Part shown: positions 17,466 through 25,638 of the stretch, one piece after another | Layout of the letters: each line of letters begins with the position of its first letter | Position numbering within the stretch: the first letter of the stretch is position 1 | DNA from: Variovorax sp. | GTDB lineage: Bacteria; Pseudomonadota; Gammaproteobacteria; Burkholderiales; Burkholderiaceae_C | NCBI GenBank assembly: GCA_025352265.1 | Contig: JANXTS010000039.1 | Location: forward strand, 1-64,000 | DNA: 64,000 nucleotides | Direction of reading: 5' to 3' | Position numbers and translations under genes: made by a program | Notes under the pieces: model-generated | Database searches by the model: none | What the model was told of the DNA's origin: nothing | What the model saw: the letters and a program-made list of their open reading frames with translations, nothing else

Positions 17466-18443
17466 TTACGATGCCAGTCGCGACCACGACAGCGCGGTCG
17501 CGGTACCGATAGCCGCCAGCGCCAGCACGACCCGGTGGCCGAGCACCACGGCGCGTGCCGTTTCGGCCGCAACCGGTGGCCGCCCCGCCGCGTTGAGCGC
17601 GTACACACCCGGCTTGCCGAGCCGCACGCCGAGCGACAACGCCATGGCGGCCATGGGCCAGCCGCTGTTCGGCGACGGCGTTCGGGTTGCCTCGCGGCGC
17701 AATGCGCACCAAGCCCGAAGCATTGCGAGCGACGGGCGTCCCGACACCATCAGCAGCACAGCGGTGATGCGGGCCGGCACCCACGACAGCACGTCATCCG
17801 CCCGCGCCGCCCATTTGCCGGCCCATGTCCAGTCGCGCCCGCCGCGCATCCCGCGGTAGCCCCACATCGCATCGGCGGTATTCGCGAAGCGATAGAAGAC
17901 GGCACCGGGCAAACCGAACAACATGAACCAGAAGATCGGCGCGACCACCGAATCATTGAGGTTCTCGGCGAGCGATTCGATGGCGCTTTCGCGTACTTCG
18001 CTTTCGGTCAATGCGGCGACGTCACGACTGACCAGCCGCGCGAGCCGCGCGCGACCAGCGTCGAGCGACGCACCCAAGGCGACCTCTACGGCTACGACTT
18101 CGCACCGCAACATGCGCCATGCAAGCAATGGCTTGAGCAGCAACGTCATCGACGCGATGGTCGCCCACGCGGGTAGCTCGAGCAACAACCGCTGAAGCTC
18201 CATTGCGACGAAGAACACCACTCCCGCGCCGAAGCACCACGCCAGAGCGCCCGTCGCAAAAGCTTGCAACGGCGGCGTCGGAATGCACCGGGCGCTCCAG
18301 TCGAGATAGTTACCCATCCACACCACCGGATGCCAGCGCGGGGGAGGTTCGCCGAACCAGTGATCGATCGCAAGGGCCAACCAGAGCGTGCCGCTCAGGA
18401 CGCCCGCGCTGGCAACCCACGGCAACGCACTCAAGACGACCAC
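17466..18443 (-). CDS. cbiB: Adenosylcobinamide-phosphate synthase CbiB
   Basis: 325-residue integral membrane protein of the CbiB/CobD family, which joins aminopropanol (phosphate) to adenosylcobyric acid. Family signs are DHWFGEPPPRWHPVVWMG near the N-terminus, the internal ESLAENLNDSVVAP and MWGYRG. Several hydrophobic helices are present. The start chosen is a GTG at 18443; no strong ribosome binding site is seen, so the start is uncertain. It lies 46 bases after cobO and 7 bases before the cobC start. Confidence 0.9.
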   Translation of the reverse strand: MVVLSALPWVASAGVLSGTLWLALAIDHWFGEPPPRWHPVVWMGNYLDWSARCIPTPPLQAFATGALAWCFGAGVVFFVAMELQRLLLELPAWATIASMTLLLKPLLAWRMLRCEVVAVEVALGASLDAGRARLARLVSRDVAALTESEVRESAIESLAENLNDSVVAPIFWFMLFGLPGAVFYRFANTADAMWGYRGMRGGRDWTWAGKWAARADDVLSWVPARITAVLLMVSGRPSLAMLRAWCALRREATRTPSPNSGWPMAAMALSLGVRLGKPGVYALNAAGRPPVAAETARAVVLGHRVVLALAAIGTATALSWSRLAS

Positions 18444-18489
18444 GGTGCGGCCACTGCCATGCTTGCATCGGATGTCCGCTGCGCCATGG

Positions 18490-19059
18490 TTAATCCTCGA
18501 TGCCGCGTTGCGCCGGGATGCCTGCCTTGAATGCGTGCTTGACCATCTGCATCTCGGTCACGGTATCGGCCAGCTCGATCAACTCCGGCGGACAGCGCCG
18601 GCCCGTCAACACAACGTGAACGTGTTTGGGCCTTTCGCGCAACGTGACCAGCACGTCGTCGAGCTGTACCCAGCCGTAGATGAGCGGGTAAGTGATCTCG
18701 TCGAGCACCACCAGAAAATAGTCGCCGGACAAGATCGACGCCTGCGCTTTCAGCCAGCCATCGCGCGCAAGCTGGCCCGACTGCTCGAGGTCCTGGCTTT
18801 TCCAGCTGAAGCCATCTCCAAGGCCTTCGATCGGCATGCCGAGCTGCTCGAACATCCGGTGTTCGCCGAAGCGAGCGCTCGGCACTTTCATGAACTGCCA
18901 AATCTTTACTGGCTTGCCGCGTCCATGTGCGCGCAGGGCCAGGCCGAAAGCAGCGGTGCTCTTTCCCTTGCCGTCGCCGGTGTTGACGATGACGACGCCG
19001 CGGCGCTCACCTTCGGGCTTTTCATAGGGTTTTGAAGAAGGTGGCGTTTCGATTTCCAC
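18490..19059 (-). CDS. cobO: Cob(I)yrinic acid a,c-diamide adenosyltransferase (CobO/BtuR)
   Basis: 189 residues, the usual length for the CobA/CobO/BtuR family. The P-loop [19 protein letters not shown] binds ATP, and [19 protein letters not shown] and [14 protein letters not shown] are family hallmarks. It transfers the adenosyl group of ATP to cob(I)alamin or precursors in the cytoplasm. The GTG start at 19059 is supported by AGGAA 8 bases upstream. Confidence 0.94.
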   Translation of the reverse strand: MEIETPPSSKPYEKPEGERRGVVIVNTGDGKGKSTAAFGLALRAHGRGKPVKIWQFMKVPSARFGEHRMFEQLGMPIEGLGDGFSWKSQDLEQSGQLARDGWLKAQASILSGDYFLVVLDEITYPLIYGWVQLDDVLVTLRERPKHVHVVLTGRRCPPELIELADTVTEMQMVKHAFKAGIPAQRGIED

Positions 19060-19101
19060 GGCGGACGTTCCTGGTTTGACTGGCTTGGGTTGTCGGTGAA
19101 T

Positions 19102-19884
19102 TCAACGAGGCAAAGCGATCCATTGCTCTGCAACGCGGTGAATGCGAATACGGCGGCCAAAAACCTCCTCGAGCGCCGTGTGCGTGACCGGGTCGTTGCA
19201 CGCGCCGTGGTGCAGCACGCGGCCATCGGCCACGACCACGAGCGCATCGGCCGCCAGCGCCATCGAAAGTTCGTGCAGCACGCTGACGACGGTGCGCCCT
19301 TCGGCGACCAGTGCGCGCGTGGTCGTCATCCAGTCGGCCTGGTGCGGTGGGTCGAGATTGGTGAGCGGCTCGTCCATCAGCAACAGGCGCGCTTCGACCG
19401 CCAACGCGCGTGCCAGCAGAACGCGTTGCCGCTCGCCACCCGACAGCTGCCCGAGCGGCCGCATCCGCCAGTCCCACGCCTGCGTGCTGCGCAGCGCGCG
19501 CTCGACCGCTGCGCGATCGGCTTCGCTCGGCGCGGCCAGCCAGCGCTGATGCGGCAATCGGCCAAGCATCGCAACGTCGTAGACCGTCAGGTCGTCGGCG
19601 CTGCCCTCGCCCGCCCCGCCTGCGCCACTTTGGCCGAGCCATGAAAGCCGCTGCGCGCGCGTGCGGCCCGCAAGCGTCGCCATCGGTTCGTCGAAGAGAT
19701 GCACCTCGCCCTGATGCGGCAGCAGGCCGGCAAGCGCTTTCAGCAGTGTCGACTTGCCGGCACCATTCGGGCCAACGATGCTAGTCCATCGGCCCGCGTC
19801 GATGGCGAGGTCGATGCCGTGCAGCACCTCGGCATTACCGAGCATGGCACTCAACCCTTTGCACGCGATGGCGACGGGCTTCAT
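19102..19884 (-). CDS. btuD: Cobalamin ABC transporter ATP-binding protein (BtuD-like)
   Basis: 260 residues of a FecE/BtuD-type ABC ATPase: Walker A GPNGAGKSTLLKAL, Q-loop near LSWLGQS, signature LSGGERQRVLLARAL, Walker B RLLLMDEPL and the switch His in SVLHEL. The ATG at 19884 overlaps the permease stop (ATGA), so translation is coupled. It powers BtuC. Metal-chelate transporters share the family; the cobalamin role rests on the riboswitch-led operon. Confidence 0.88.
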   Translation of the reverse strand: MKPVAIACKGLSAMLGNAEVLHGIDLAIDAGRWTSIVGPNGAGKSTLLKALAGLLPHQGEVHLFDEPMATLAGRTRAQRLSWLGQSGAGGAGEGSADDLTVYDVAMLGRLPHQRWLAAPSEADRAAVERALRSTQAWDWRMRPLGQLSGGERQRVLLARALAVEARLLLMDEPLTNLDPPHQADWMTTTRALVAEGRTVVSVLHELSMALAADALVVVADGRVLHHGACNDPVTHTALEEVFGRRIRIHRVAEQWIALPR

Positions 19885-20900
19885 GTCGAGCCACCGCGCG
19901 AATTGCGCCGATGCATGAGCCACAGCAGGTACGTCCCGCCGAGCACGGCGGTCAGCACCCCGACCGGTAACTCCTGCGGCGCGACGATCCAGCGCGCCAG
20001 CAGATCGGCCGCCATCAGCAACAGGCCGCCCATCAAAGCCGACAGCACGATGAGCCGCGCATGCGTGGTCTTGACCGCCGATCGCACCAGGTGCGGCGCA
20101 GCGAGGCCGACGAACGCGATCAGGCCCGTTTGCGCCACGGCAGCTCCTGTCGCCATCGACAGCACCGCCACCAGCGCGATGCGCATCGCGCCCAGCGGCA
20201 GGCCCAGGCTGTGGGCGGTCGCCTCGCCGAGTGCCAGCCCGTCGAGCACAGGCGCCAGCGCCCAGGCGCACACGAGACACAGCAAGGCCAGCGCCGCCAT
20301 CACCCCGCAGGCGCTCCAGCCGATGAGACCGGTGCTGCCGAGCATGAACGCAGCAACGGCCTGCAGCAGGTCGGCCGAGGCGATGGTGATCAGGTCCTTG
20401 GCTGCGCCGAGCACGACGCCGACGATCACGCCGGCCAGCAACAGCCGCAGCGTTTGCTGCACGCCGCGTGCCAGCAGAAGCGTGAGCAACACCGCCAGCA
20501 CAGCGCCAACGAAGGCCGCCCCTGTGAGGCCGAGCCGGACTACCCAGTGCGTGCTGGCCGGCGAGGCCCCGAACACAACCAGCGCGACCGCCACGCCAAA
20601 CGATGCGCCGGACGCGCTGCCAAGCAGATAGGGGTCCGCCAACGGGTTGCGAAAGAGCCCCTGCGCCACCGCGCCGGCCAAGCCGAGCAGCGTGCCGGCG
20701 AGCCAGGCGCCAAGGGTGCGAGGCAACCGAATCTCGCGGACGATCTGCAATGCAACCGGATCGTGCCAGGCGGCGATCACGCTCTCGAAACCAGTGCTGC
20801 CGATGCCGACACCGACCACCGCGAGGACGAGTCCGAGCACCAGCAAGACAACGCCCAGTGTGAGCGCACGGCGGTGCTGGTCGAGTTGAGCCGTGCTCAT
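19881..20900 (-). CDS. btuC: Cobalamin ABC transporter permease (BtuC/FecCD family)
   Basis: 339 residues, very hydrophobic, with the FecCD/BtuC family stretches REIRLPRTLGAWLAGTLLG, NPLADPYLLGSASGAS and GLAAPHLVR. About ten membrane helices are expected. It forms the inner-membrane channel for vitamin B12 or cobinamide with BtuD and BtuF. Start ATG at 20900; the btuF stop lies 10 bases upstream. Confidence 0.88.
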   Translation of the reverse strand: MSTAQLDQHRRALTLGVVLLVLGLVLAVVGVGIGSTGFESVIAAWHDPVALQIVREIRLPRTLGAWLAGTLLGLAGAVAQGLFRNPLADPYLLGSASGASFGVAVALVVFGASPASTHWVVRLGLTGAAFVGAVLAVLLTLLLARGVQQTLRLLLAGVIVGVVLGAAKDLITIASADLLQAVAAFMLGSTGLIGWSACGVMAALALLCLVCAWALAPVLDGLALGEATAHSLGLPLGAMRIALVAVLSMATGAAVAQTGLIAFVGLAAPHLVRSAVKTTHARLIVLSALMGGLLLMAADLLARWIVAPQELPVGVLTAVLGGTYLLWLMHRRNSRGGST

Positions 20901-20910
20901 CGGCCGCGTG

Positions 20911-21789
20911 TCACTTCGACTGATCCACGATGCATTGCGCCATTATTTGCGCAGCCTCACCCATGCGCGGGCCGGGCCGCACCAGTACGTCGACCTGCGC
21001 TGCGCTGAAGCGGCAGATGCGCACCTCGCGCACCGCGCGAATCAACGACCAGCCGGGCCGCTGTTCCAGACCCTGCGCACTGCGCTCGGCGACCATGATC
21101 AGGTCGGGATTGCCGCGCACGACGTATTCGGGGTTGAGCCTGGGAAACGGCCCGAGCGCCGCCGGAACGATATTCTTCATGTCCAGCAGCGTCAGCGTCT
21201 CGCCGATGAAGGAGCTTTCTCCAGCGGCGTACGGCGTGCTGTCGATCTCGAAGTAGACGCGCCTTCCCCTGGCTTCGGGCGGTAGCGACCGCGCCGCCGC
21301 CGACACGCTGGCATCGATGGCGCGCCACACGCGCTGCGCATCGTCGGCGCCGAGCATCTGGCCGAGCGCATCGAGCACACGCCGCACGCCGGCATGGTTC
21401 TTCGGCTCCAGCACCAGCACCTTGAGCCCGAGTTGTTCGAGCCGTTGCGTAACGCGCGACGATTTGGCGAGCAACACCACATCGGGCCTGAGCGCGACGA
21501 TGGCTTCGACGTTCGGGTCGAGTCCGCCACCGACTTGCGGCAGCGCGCGCACAGATTCCGGGGAATTCGAATAGCGATCGACACCTACGAGCCGACTGCA
21601 GGCGCCGAGCGCGCAAACCGATTCAGTGAGTGATGGCAGCAGCGCCACGATGCGCTGCGGCGGCTGCGCGAAATCGACGCCGACGCCGCGCTCGTCCGTG
21701 ACGACGACCGCGTGTGCCGGCAGCGCCGCCACAAACAGCAGCGCCATCGACATGCAGATGGCAGCGAGCGCCGCGATGATCTTGTTCAT
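20911..21789 (-). CDS. btuF: Periplasmic cobalamin-binding protein (BtuF-like)
   Basis: 292 residues from the ATG at 21789, which begins a signal peptide (MNKIIAALAAICMSMALLF, cleaved near PAHA). The mature part is a class III (TroA/BtuF-type) binding protein: RIVALLPSLTESVCALGA, LVGVDRYSNSP, PQVGGGLDPNVEAI and RPDVVLLA. It would hand cobalamin to BtuC. Heme-binding relatives exist, but the operon favours corrinoids. Confidence 0.87.
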   Translation of the reverse strand: MNKIIAALAAICMSMALLFVAALPAHAVVVTDERGVGVDFAQPPQRIVALLPSLTESVCALGACSRLVGVDRYSNSPESVRALPQVGGGLDPNVEAIVALRPDVVLLAKSSRVTQRLEQLGLKVLVLEPKNHAGVRRVLDALGQMLGADDAQRVWRAIDASVSAAARSLPPEARGRRVYFEIDSTPYAAGESSFIGETLTLLDMKNIVPAALGPFPRLNPEYVVRGNPDLIMVAERSAQGLEQRPGWSLIRAVREVRICRFSAAQVDVLVRPGPRMGEAAQIMAQCIVDQSK

Positions 21790-21794
21790 GCCCG

Positions 21795-22454
21795 TCACAC
21801 CGGCTCCACCGGCGACTTCAGCGTCAGCGGCAAGCCAGCCACCATCAGCGTGACGCGCTCGCATGCTGCGGCCACTTCCTGGTTGAGCCGGCCTAGCGCA
21901 TCGACGAAAGCACGTGTTTCATTGCCCAAGGGGATGACGCCGAGGCCGATCTCGTTGCCGACCAGCACCACCGGGCCGCGCGCGCCACGTAAGGCGCCGA
22001 GGAGCATCGCAATACGTTGGGTCGCGTCGATGGGCGAGGCTATGTCCGCCGCCAGACCGTCCGACACATGCGGCGATTGCGCCGGATGCGGCACATGCGG
22101 GATGTACGGCATCAGCAGGTTGGTGAGCCACAGCGTGAGGCAGTCGACCACCACCATCGTATCGGCAGCGGAATGCGTCGCGATGACCTCCGCCAGCGCG
22201 GAAGACTCCTCGACGGTAGCCATCGCTGGCAAGCGAACAGCGCGGTCTTGCCGATGTCGCAGGATGCGCGCGCGCATCTCGTCGTCGTGCGCCTGCGCCG
22301 TCGCCACCATCACTGCCCGGTGATCGGGTGACGAAGCAAGCCAGTCGACCGCTCGTAGCTCGGCGAGTCGCGACTTGCCGCTCCTCTGGCCGCCAAGGAT
22401 GAACTCGCACGGCCGGTCGGCCGCGCGTTCACCGGGGTACGCGGCGTGCGACAT
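21795..22454 (-). CDS. cobU: Adenosylcobinamide kinase / guanylyltransferase (CobU/CobP)
   Basis: 219 residues from the ATG at 22454. The P-loop is ILGGQRSGKSRLAE; family motifs VATAQAHDDEMRARI, HRQDR, VDCLTLWLTNLL and VGNEIGLGVIP follow. The enzyme phosphorylates adenosylcobinamide and adds GMP in the nucleotide-loop pathway. The frame is open for a further 99 codons upstream, but this runs into btuB, so the internal ATG is preferred. Confidence 0.93.
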   Translation of the reverse strand: MSHAAYPGERAADRPCEFILGGQRSGKSRLAELRAVDWLASSPDHRAVMVATAQAHDDEMRARILRHRQDRAVRLPAMATVEESSALAEVIATHSAADTMVVVDCLTLWLTNLLMPYIPHVPHPAQSPHVSDGLAADIASPIDATQRIAMLLGALRGARGPVVLVGNEIGLGVIPLGNETRAFVDALGRLNQEVAAACERVTLMVAGLPLTLKSPVEPV

Positions 22455-22494
22455 GGTCAGCGGCAGGCCATTGCGCAGGCCGTTGTGATGGCGT

Positions 22495-24336
22495 TCAGTG
22501 CGGTTGCCACTTGACACCGACATAGAAGGCGCGACCCGGGGTCGTGTAGCCATCGACCAGCTGGTAGTTTTTGTCACCCAGGTTGTCCACCCGCGCCAAA
22601 AGCGTGACGTCACGAACGATCTCGGTGCTCGCACTGAGATTGAACAGCGTGTAACCACCGAGCGTCTTTTTGTTGGCCGCATCCGCATAGCGAAAGCCCG
22701 AGGCCTGCACTTCGGCGCCCAACGTCCATCCGGCAACACGCCAGTCGGCACCCAGCGTGGCGTGCCGGCGCGATCGCAAGGCCAGCAGCCGGTCGGTCGC
22801 AGCGTCTTTGGGGTCCTGGAAGTCGAGCGAACCGCGCAGCGTCACATCGCCGATGTGATGGCTGCCGGCGAGGGTCACGCCGCGCAGCACGGCGCGGGCG
22901 GTGTTGGCGTAGCAACCGAAGCCGGAGCTGCACGCGGTCGAGTCATTGTCGAAGGTGATTAGATTTCGCACCCGATTGCGGTAGGCCACGATACTGCCTG
23001 TGGTCGCGGCGTCGGCGTATCGCAGTCCAATCTCGGCGTTGAGCGAGGTCTCGGGTTGCAGGGACGGGTTGCCGTATTCGCTGAAGCGCTGGTACAGCGT
23101 AGGCGCGCGGAATGCCGTGCCGGCGGACACGGTCGCACGCCAGTTCGGTGCGAACGAATAGCCGTAGGCTGCGCTGCCGGTGTTCTTGCCACCAAACTCG
23201 CTGTCGTTGTCATGACGCACGTTCAGCTGCAGCGAATGGGCGCCCTGATTGAAACCGTAGCCAAGCGCGAGCGCGTCTTGTGAGCGCTTCCGGAAGATGG
23301 TGGTGCTGAAGCTGTCCAGTGCCGGGTTGTATAGCTTGTCTTCACGACGCTCGAGCGCCGCGGTGAACAGGCTGGCGCCAAGACGGTACTCGTTTTGAAA
23401 CAGGTAATTGCGCAGCCGCGTTTGCGTGATGTAAGCCGACGGCGTCGTTTCGTATCGCGAGTTCGAGTCGGTCACCGAAAGCTTGGTGCTGTACGCCTCC
23501 GACCAGCGCGCCGACCAACTCAAGCCCGCGGTGCGCAGATGGTAAAGGTTGCGGTCGTTCACTGGCCGCTTCGGGTTGTAGCCATAGTTGTCGTAGCCCG
23601 AATTGGTTTCGCTTTCAAGCACGGTGGCATCGATCCGCTGCTGCGCGTTGATCTGGTAGCCGAGTCGCACGTTCGCTGAACTCGCACGGTAGTTGTCCTT
23701 GTCTGGATTGTGGTTGGCGACTGATGCCGTGCGTACATCGAACCCACTGTTTTCCTCGTGTGCCGCGCCGATCGAATAGTCGAAGGCGCCAGCCGAACCA
23801 CTGATGCCAGCCTGCGATGTACGCAAGCCCTTGCTGCCGAAGCCGACTCCGACGTACGGAGTGGCAACACCTTCACCGCGCCGTGTGAAGAGCTGGATCA
23901 CGCCGCCAATGGCGTCCGAGCCGTAGACCGCAGCGGCCGGGCCACGCAGGACTTCGATGCGGTCGATCTGGGCGAGCGGAATGCTTTCCCACGTGGCCCC
24001 GCCGGTCGACTGCGAGTCGATCCGCACGCCGTCGACATACACGGCAGTGAAGCGGGTGTCGGCACCGCGAAGGAACACGCTGGTTGTGTTGCCGACACCC
24101 CCGTTGCGGGTGATTTCGATGCCGGGCAGCCGTGCCAACACGTCAGCCACGCCGACTGCGCCGCTGCGCTCGATCGTTTCGCGGTCGACGATAGACACAT
24201 CGGCGACCAATTCAGACAACGGCTGTGGCACGCGAGTCGCGGTGACCACGGTTTCGTTGAGCGAAGGTGGACTTTGTGCGAGCGCAAGAAGCGGCACTTG
24301 CAGCAAGGCGGCAAGCACGGGAACACTGGTTTTCAT
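22495..24336 (-). CDS. btuB: TonB-dependent vitamin B12 receptor (BtuB)
   Basis: 613 residues from the ATG at 24336, starting a signal peptide (MKTSVPVLAALLQVPLLALA). A TonB box-like ETVVTATRV precedes the plug (ADVLARLPGIEITRNGG, FLRGADTRFTAVYVDGVRID, IEVLRGPAAAVYGSDAIGGVIQLFTR). A 22-strand barrel follows and ends in aromatic-terminated strands (YVGVKWQPH). It imports cobalamin across the outer membrane. It is the first gene under the cobalamin riboswitch, which confirms the substrate class. Confidence 0.94.
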   Translation of the reverse strand: MKTSVPVLAALLQVPLLALAQSPPSLNETVVTATRVPQPLSELVADVSIVDRETIERSGAVGVADVLARLPGIEITRNGGVGNTTSVFLRGADTRFTAVYVDGVRIDSQSTGGATWESIPLAQIDRIEVLRGPAAAVYGSDAIGGVIQLFTRRGEGVATPYVGVGFGSKGLRTSQAGISGSAGAFDYSIGAAHEENSGFDVRTASVANHNPDKDNYRASSANVRLGYQINAQQRIDATVLESETNSGYDNYGYNPKRPVNDRNLYHLRTAGLSWSARWSEAYSTKLSVTDSNSRYETTPSAYITQTRLRNYLFQNEYRLGASLFTAALERREDKLYNPALDSFSTTIFRKRSQDALALGYGFNQGAHSLQLNVRHDNDSEFGGKNTGSAAYGYSFAPNWRATVSAGTAFRAPTLYQRFSEYGNPSLQPETSLNAEIGLRYADAATTGSIVAYRNRVRNLITFDNDSTACSSGFGCYANTARAVLRGVTLAGSHHIGDVTLRGSLDFQDPKDAATDRLLALRSRRHATLGADWRVAGWTLGAEVQASGFRYADAANKKTLGGYTLFNLSASTEIVRDVTLLARVDNLGDKNYQLVDGYTTPGRAFYVGVKWQPH

Positions 24337-24444
24337 TCGAGAGGACCGGATAGCAATGCCCGTCACCGGCTTCCCCGCCGGTGGTTGAGCGAGATGGCTG
24401 ACTGTGCGCATCACCAAACGATGACGCGCGCGGCTCGCCGCTTC

Positions 24445-24660
24445 GTTGGCCGGTATCCGGGCTGACAGAGTGCTCGACCCGCCTTCCCAGGCGCCTGTTT
24501 CAGGGCGCCCAGTGGCTGCTGGGGAAAGTGATGTCGGCGCGTGAACGCCGGCATCGTCTGTTTGACCGTTGCGGGGGCAGCGCAGGTGGTTCTGGTCTTC
24601 ACTACGGCGAAGGCCTCGACTCCTGCTTCCCGTTGAACTGCGCCGCGTGAACCACGGCGC
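24445..24660 (-). promoter_or_regulatory. Cobalamin riboswitch
   Basis: On the minus strand the segment reads through the Cobalamin (AdoCbl) consensus: GGTTCACGCGGCGC at the 5' side, ACCTGCGCTGCCCCCGCAACGGT, GCCACTGG, GGGAAGGCGGG and the B12 box AGCCCGGATACCGGCC (24448-24463). It lies about 110 bases before btuB and should repress the whole uptake/salvage operon when cobalamin is plentiful. Confidence 0.95.
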
Positions 24661-24726
24661 GAGCACCAACGGGCCGGATTCTAAATTGAAAGAACTTGCA
24701 ATCGCGGGAACCTACAATCGCGAACC

Positions 24727-24954
24727 ATGTCCGTCGCCAGCCCCATTGATCAGATCGCCGAGCGCGTGGAGCGACTCCTGGTTCGCCACGAAGAGGTGCA
24801 ACGCACCAATGCGCTGTTGCAGGAACAGGTCGATGCGCTGACGCGGGAGCGCGATGCGCTCAAATCGCGACTCGCGGCTGCCCGAACGCGCATAGACGCG
24901 CTGCTAGAGCGGCTGCCGGCCGACCCACACTCCCCTGAAAATTCCGACGCATGA
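24727..24954 (+). CDS. ZapB-like coiled-coil cell-division protein
   Basis: 75 residues, almost all a single coiled coil (IDQIAERVERLLVRHEEVQ onward with heptads), matching the small family often found just before zapA in beta- and gammaproteobacteria. It likely binds ZapA at the division ring. Its stop overlaps the zapA ATG (ATGA). A TACAAT box lies 10 bases before the ATG, so the message may have a very short leader. Confidence 0.8.
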   Translation: MSVASPIDQIAERVERLLVRHEEVQRTNALLQEQVDALTRERDALKSRLAAARTRIDALLERLPADPHSPENSDA

Positions 24955-25352
24955 AGCAGATTGAAGTACAGATCATGGGCCAGAGCTATTTGCTCGGCTG
25001 CCCAGAAGATGGCGAGTCGCAACTGCGCAGCGCCGTCGACCACGTCGATGCCGCGATGTGCAAAATTCGCGATGCCGGCAAGGTGAAGGCGCGCGATCGC
25101 ATTGCGGTGTTGGCGTCGTTGAATATTGCCTTCGATTTGATCCAGGCGCAGGCTGCGTCTGAAACGGCTGCAGAGGCCGCGGCCCCAGTCACCGCTGCAC
25201 CCGTCGCCGCAATTACGAGCCCGGTTTCACTGCCCTCGCCTGCGGTCACGCCTGCATACGCAGCAAATCACGCCGAACTAGACGACCCGCGCCTGCCACA
25301 ACTTTTGCAGCGCCTCGACAACGCCCTTGCCGGCGATGGGCATTTGCTCTGA
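24951..25352 (+). CDS. zapA: Cell division protein ZapA
   Basis: 133 residues. The N-terminal ZapA domain is clear (QIEVQIMGQSYLLGCPEDGE, then VDHVDAAMCKI, RIAVLASLNIAFDL), followed by an Ala/Pro/Val-rich linker and a short C-terminal helix (LPQLLQRLDNAL). ZapA promotes FtsZ protofilament bundling at the division septum. The order zapB-like, zapA, 6S RNA is common in proteobacteria and supports all three calls. Confidence 0.93.
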   Translation: MKQIEVQIMGQSYLLGCPEDGESQLRSAVDHVDAAMCKIRDAGKVKARDRIAVLASLNIAFDLIQAQAASETAAEAAAPVTAAPVAAITSPVSLPSPAVTPAYAANHAELDDPRLPQLLQRLDNALAGDGHLL

Positions 25353-25385
25353 TGACCTACACGGCAGGCGCCGTGCCGGCGTAAG

Positions 25386-25567
25386 ATCCTGGTAGTCTGC
25401 GGTGTTGTCGAGCTTAATATTTCCTTGTTCCAATGCTCTCCGGAGCCGGGCTTGGTACATCGCTTGGTAGGCGTGATCATCTCGCGTTAGATGAACCCGA
25501 AGCCTTGCTGCCCTCGCCCACCTGAACCCTGGTTCAGGATGCGGGTTCGGCTCCATTCGCAGACACC
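25386..25567 (+). ncRNA. ssrS: 6S RNA
   Basis: About 180 bases directly after zapA, the usual place. The 5' arm (GTCTGCGGTGTT) can pair with the 3' arm (CGCAGACACC), and the 3' half has the family-typical CCTGAACCCTGGTTCAGG hairpin, with a long imperfect stem and open central bubble between. 6S RNA mimics an open promoter and binds sigma70 RNA polymerase. End points are approximate. Confidence 0.85.
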
Positions 25568-25578
25568 TATTTAGAGCA

Positions 25579-25617
25579 ACGGCCCCGAGATCTTCAAATC
25601 CTGGGGCCGTTTGTTTT
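25579..25617 (+). terminator. Intrinsic terminator of the 6S RNA
   Basis: ACGGCCCC (25579-25586) pairs with GGGGCCGT (25603-25610), followed by TTGTTTT. It may also serve the convergent gene ending at 25639. Confidence 0.88.
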
Positions 25618-25638
25618 GGTGCACCCTGGTTATCAAGT

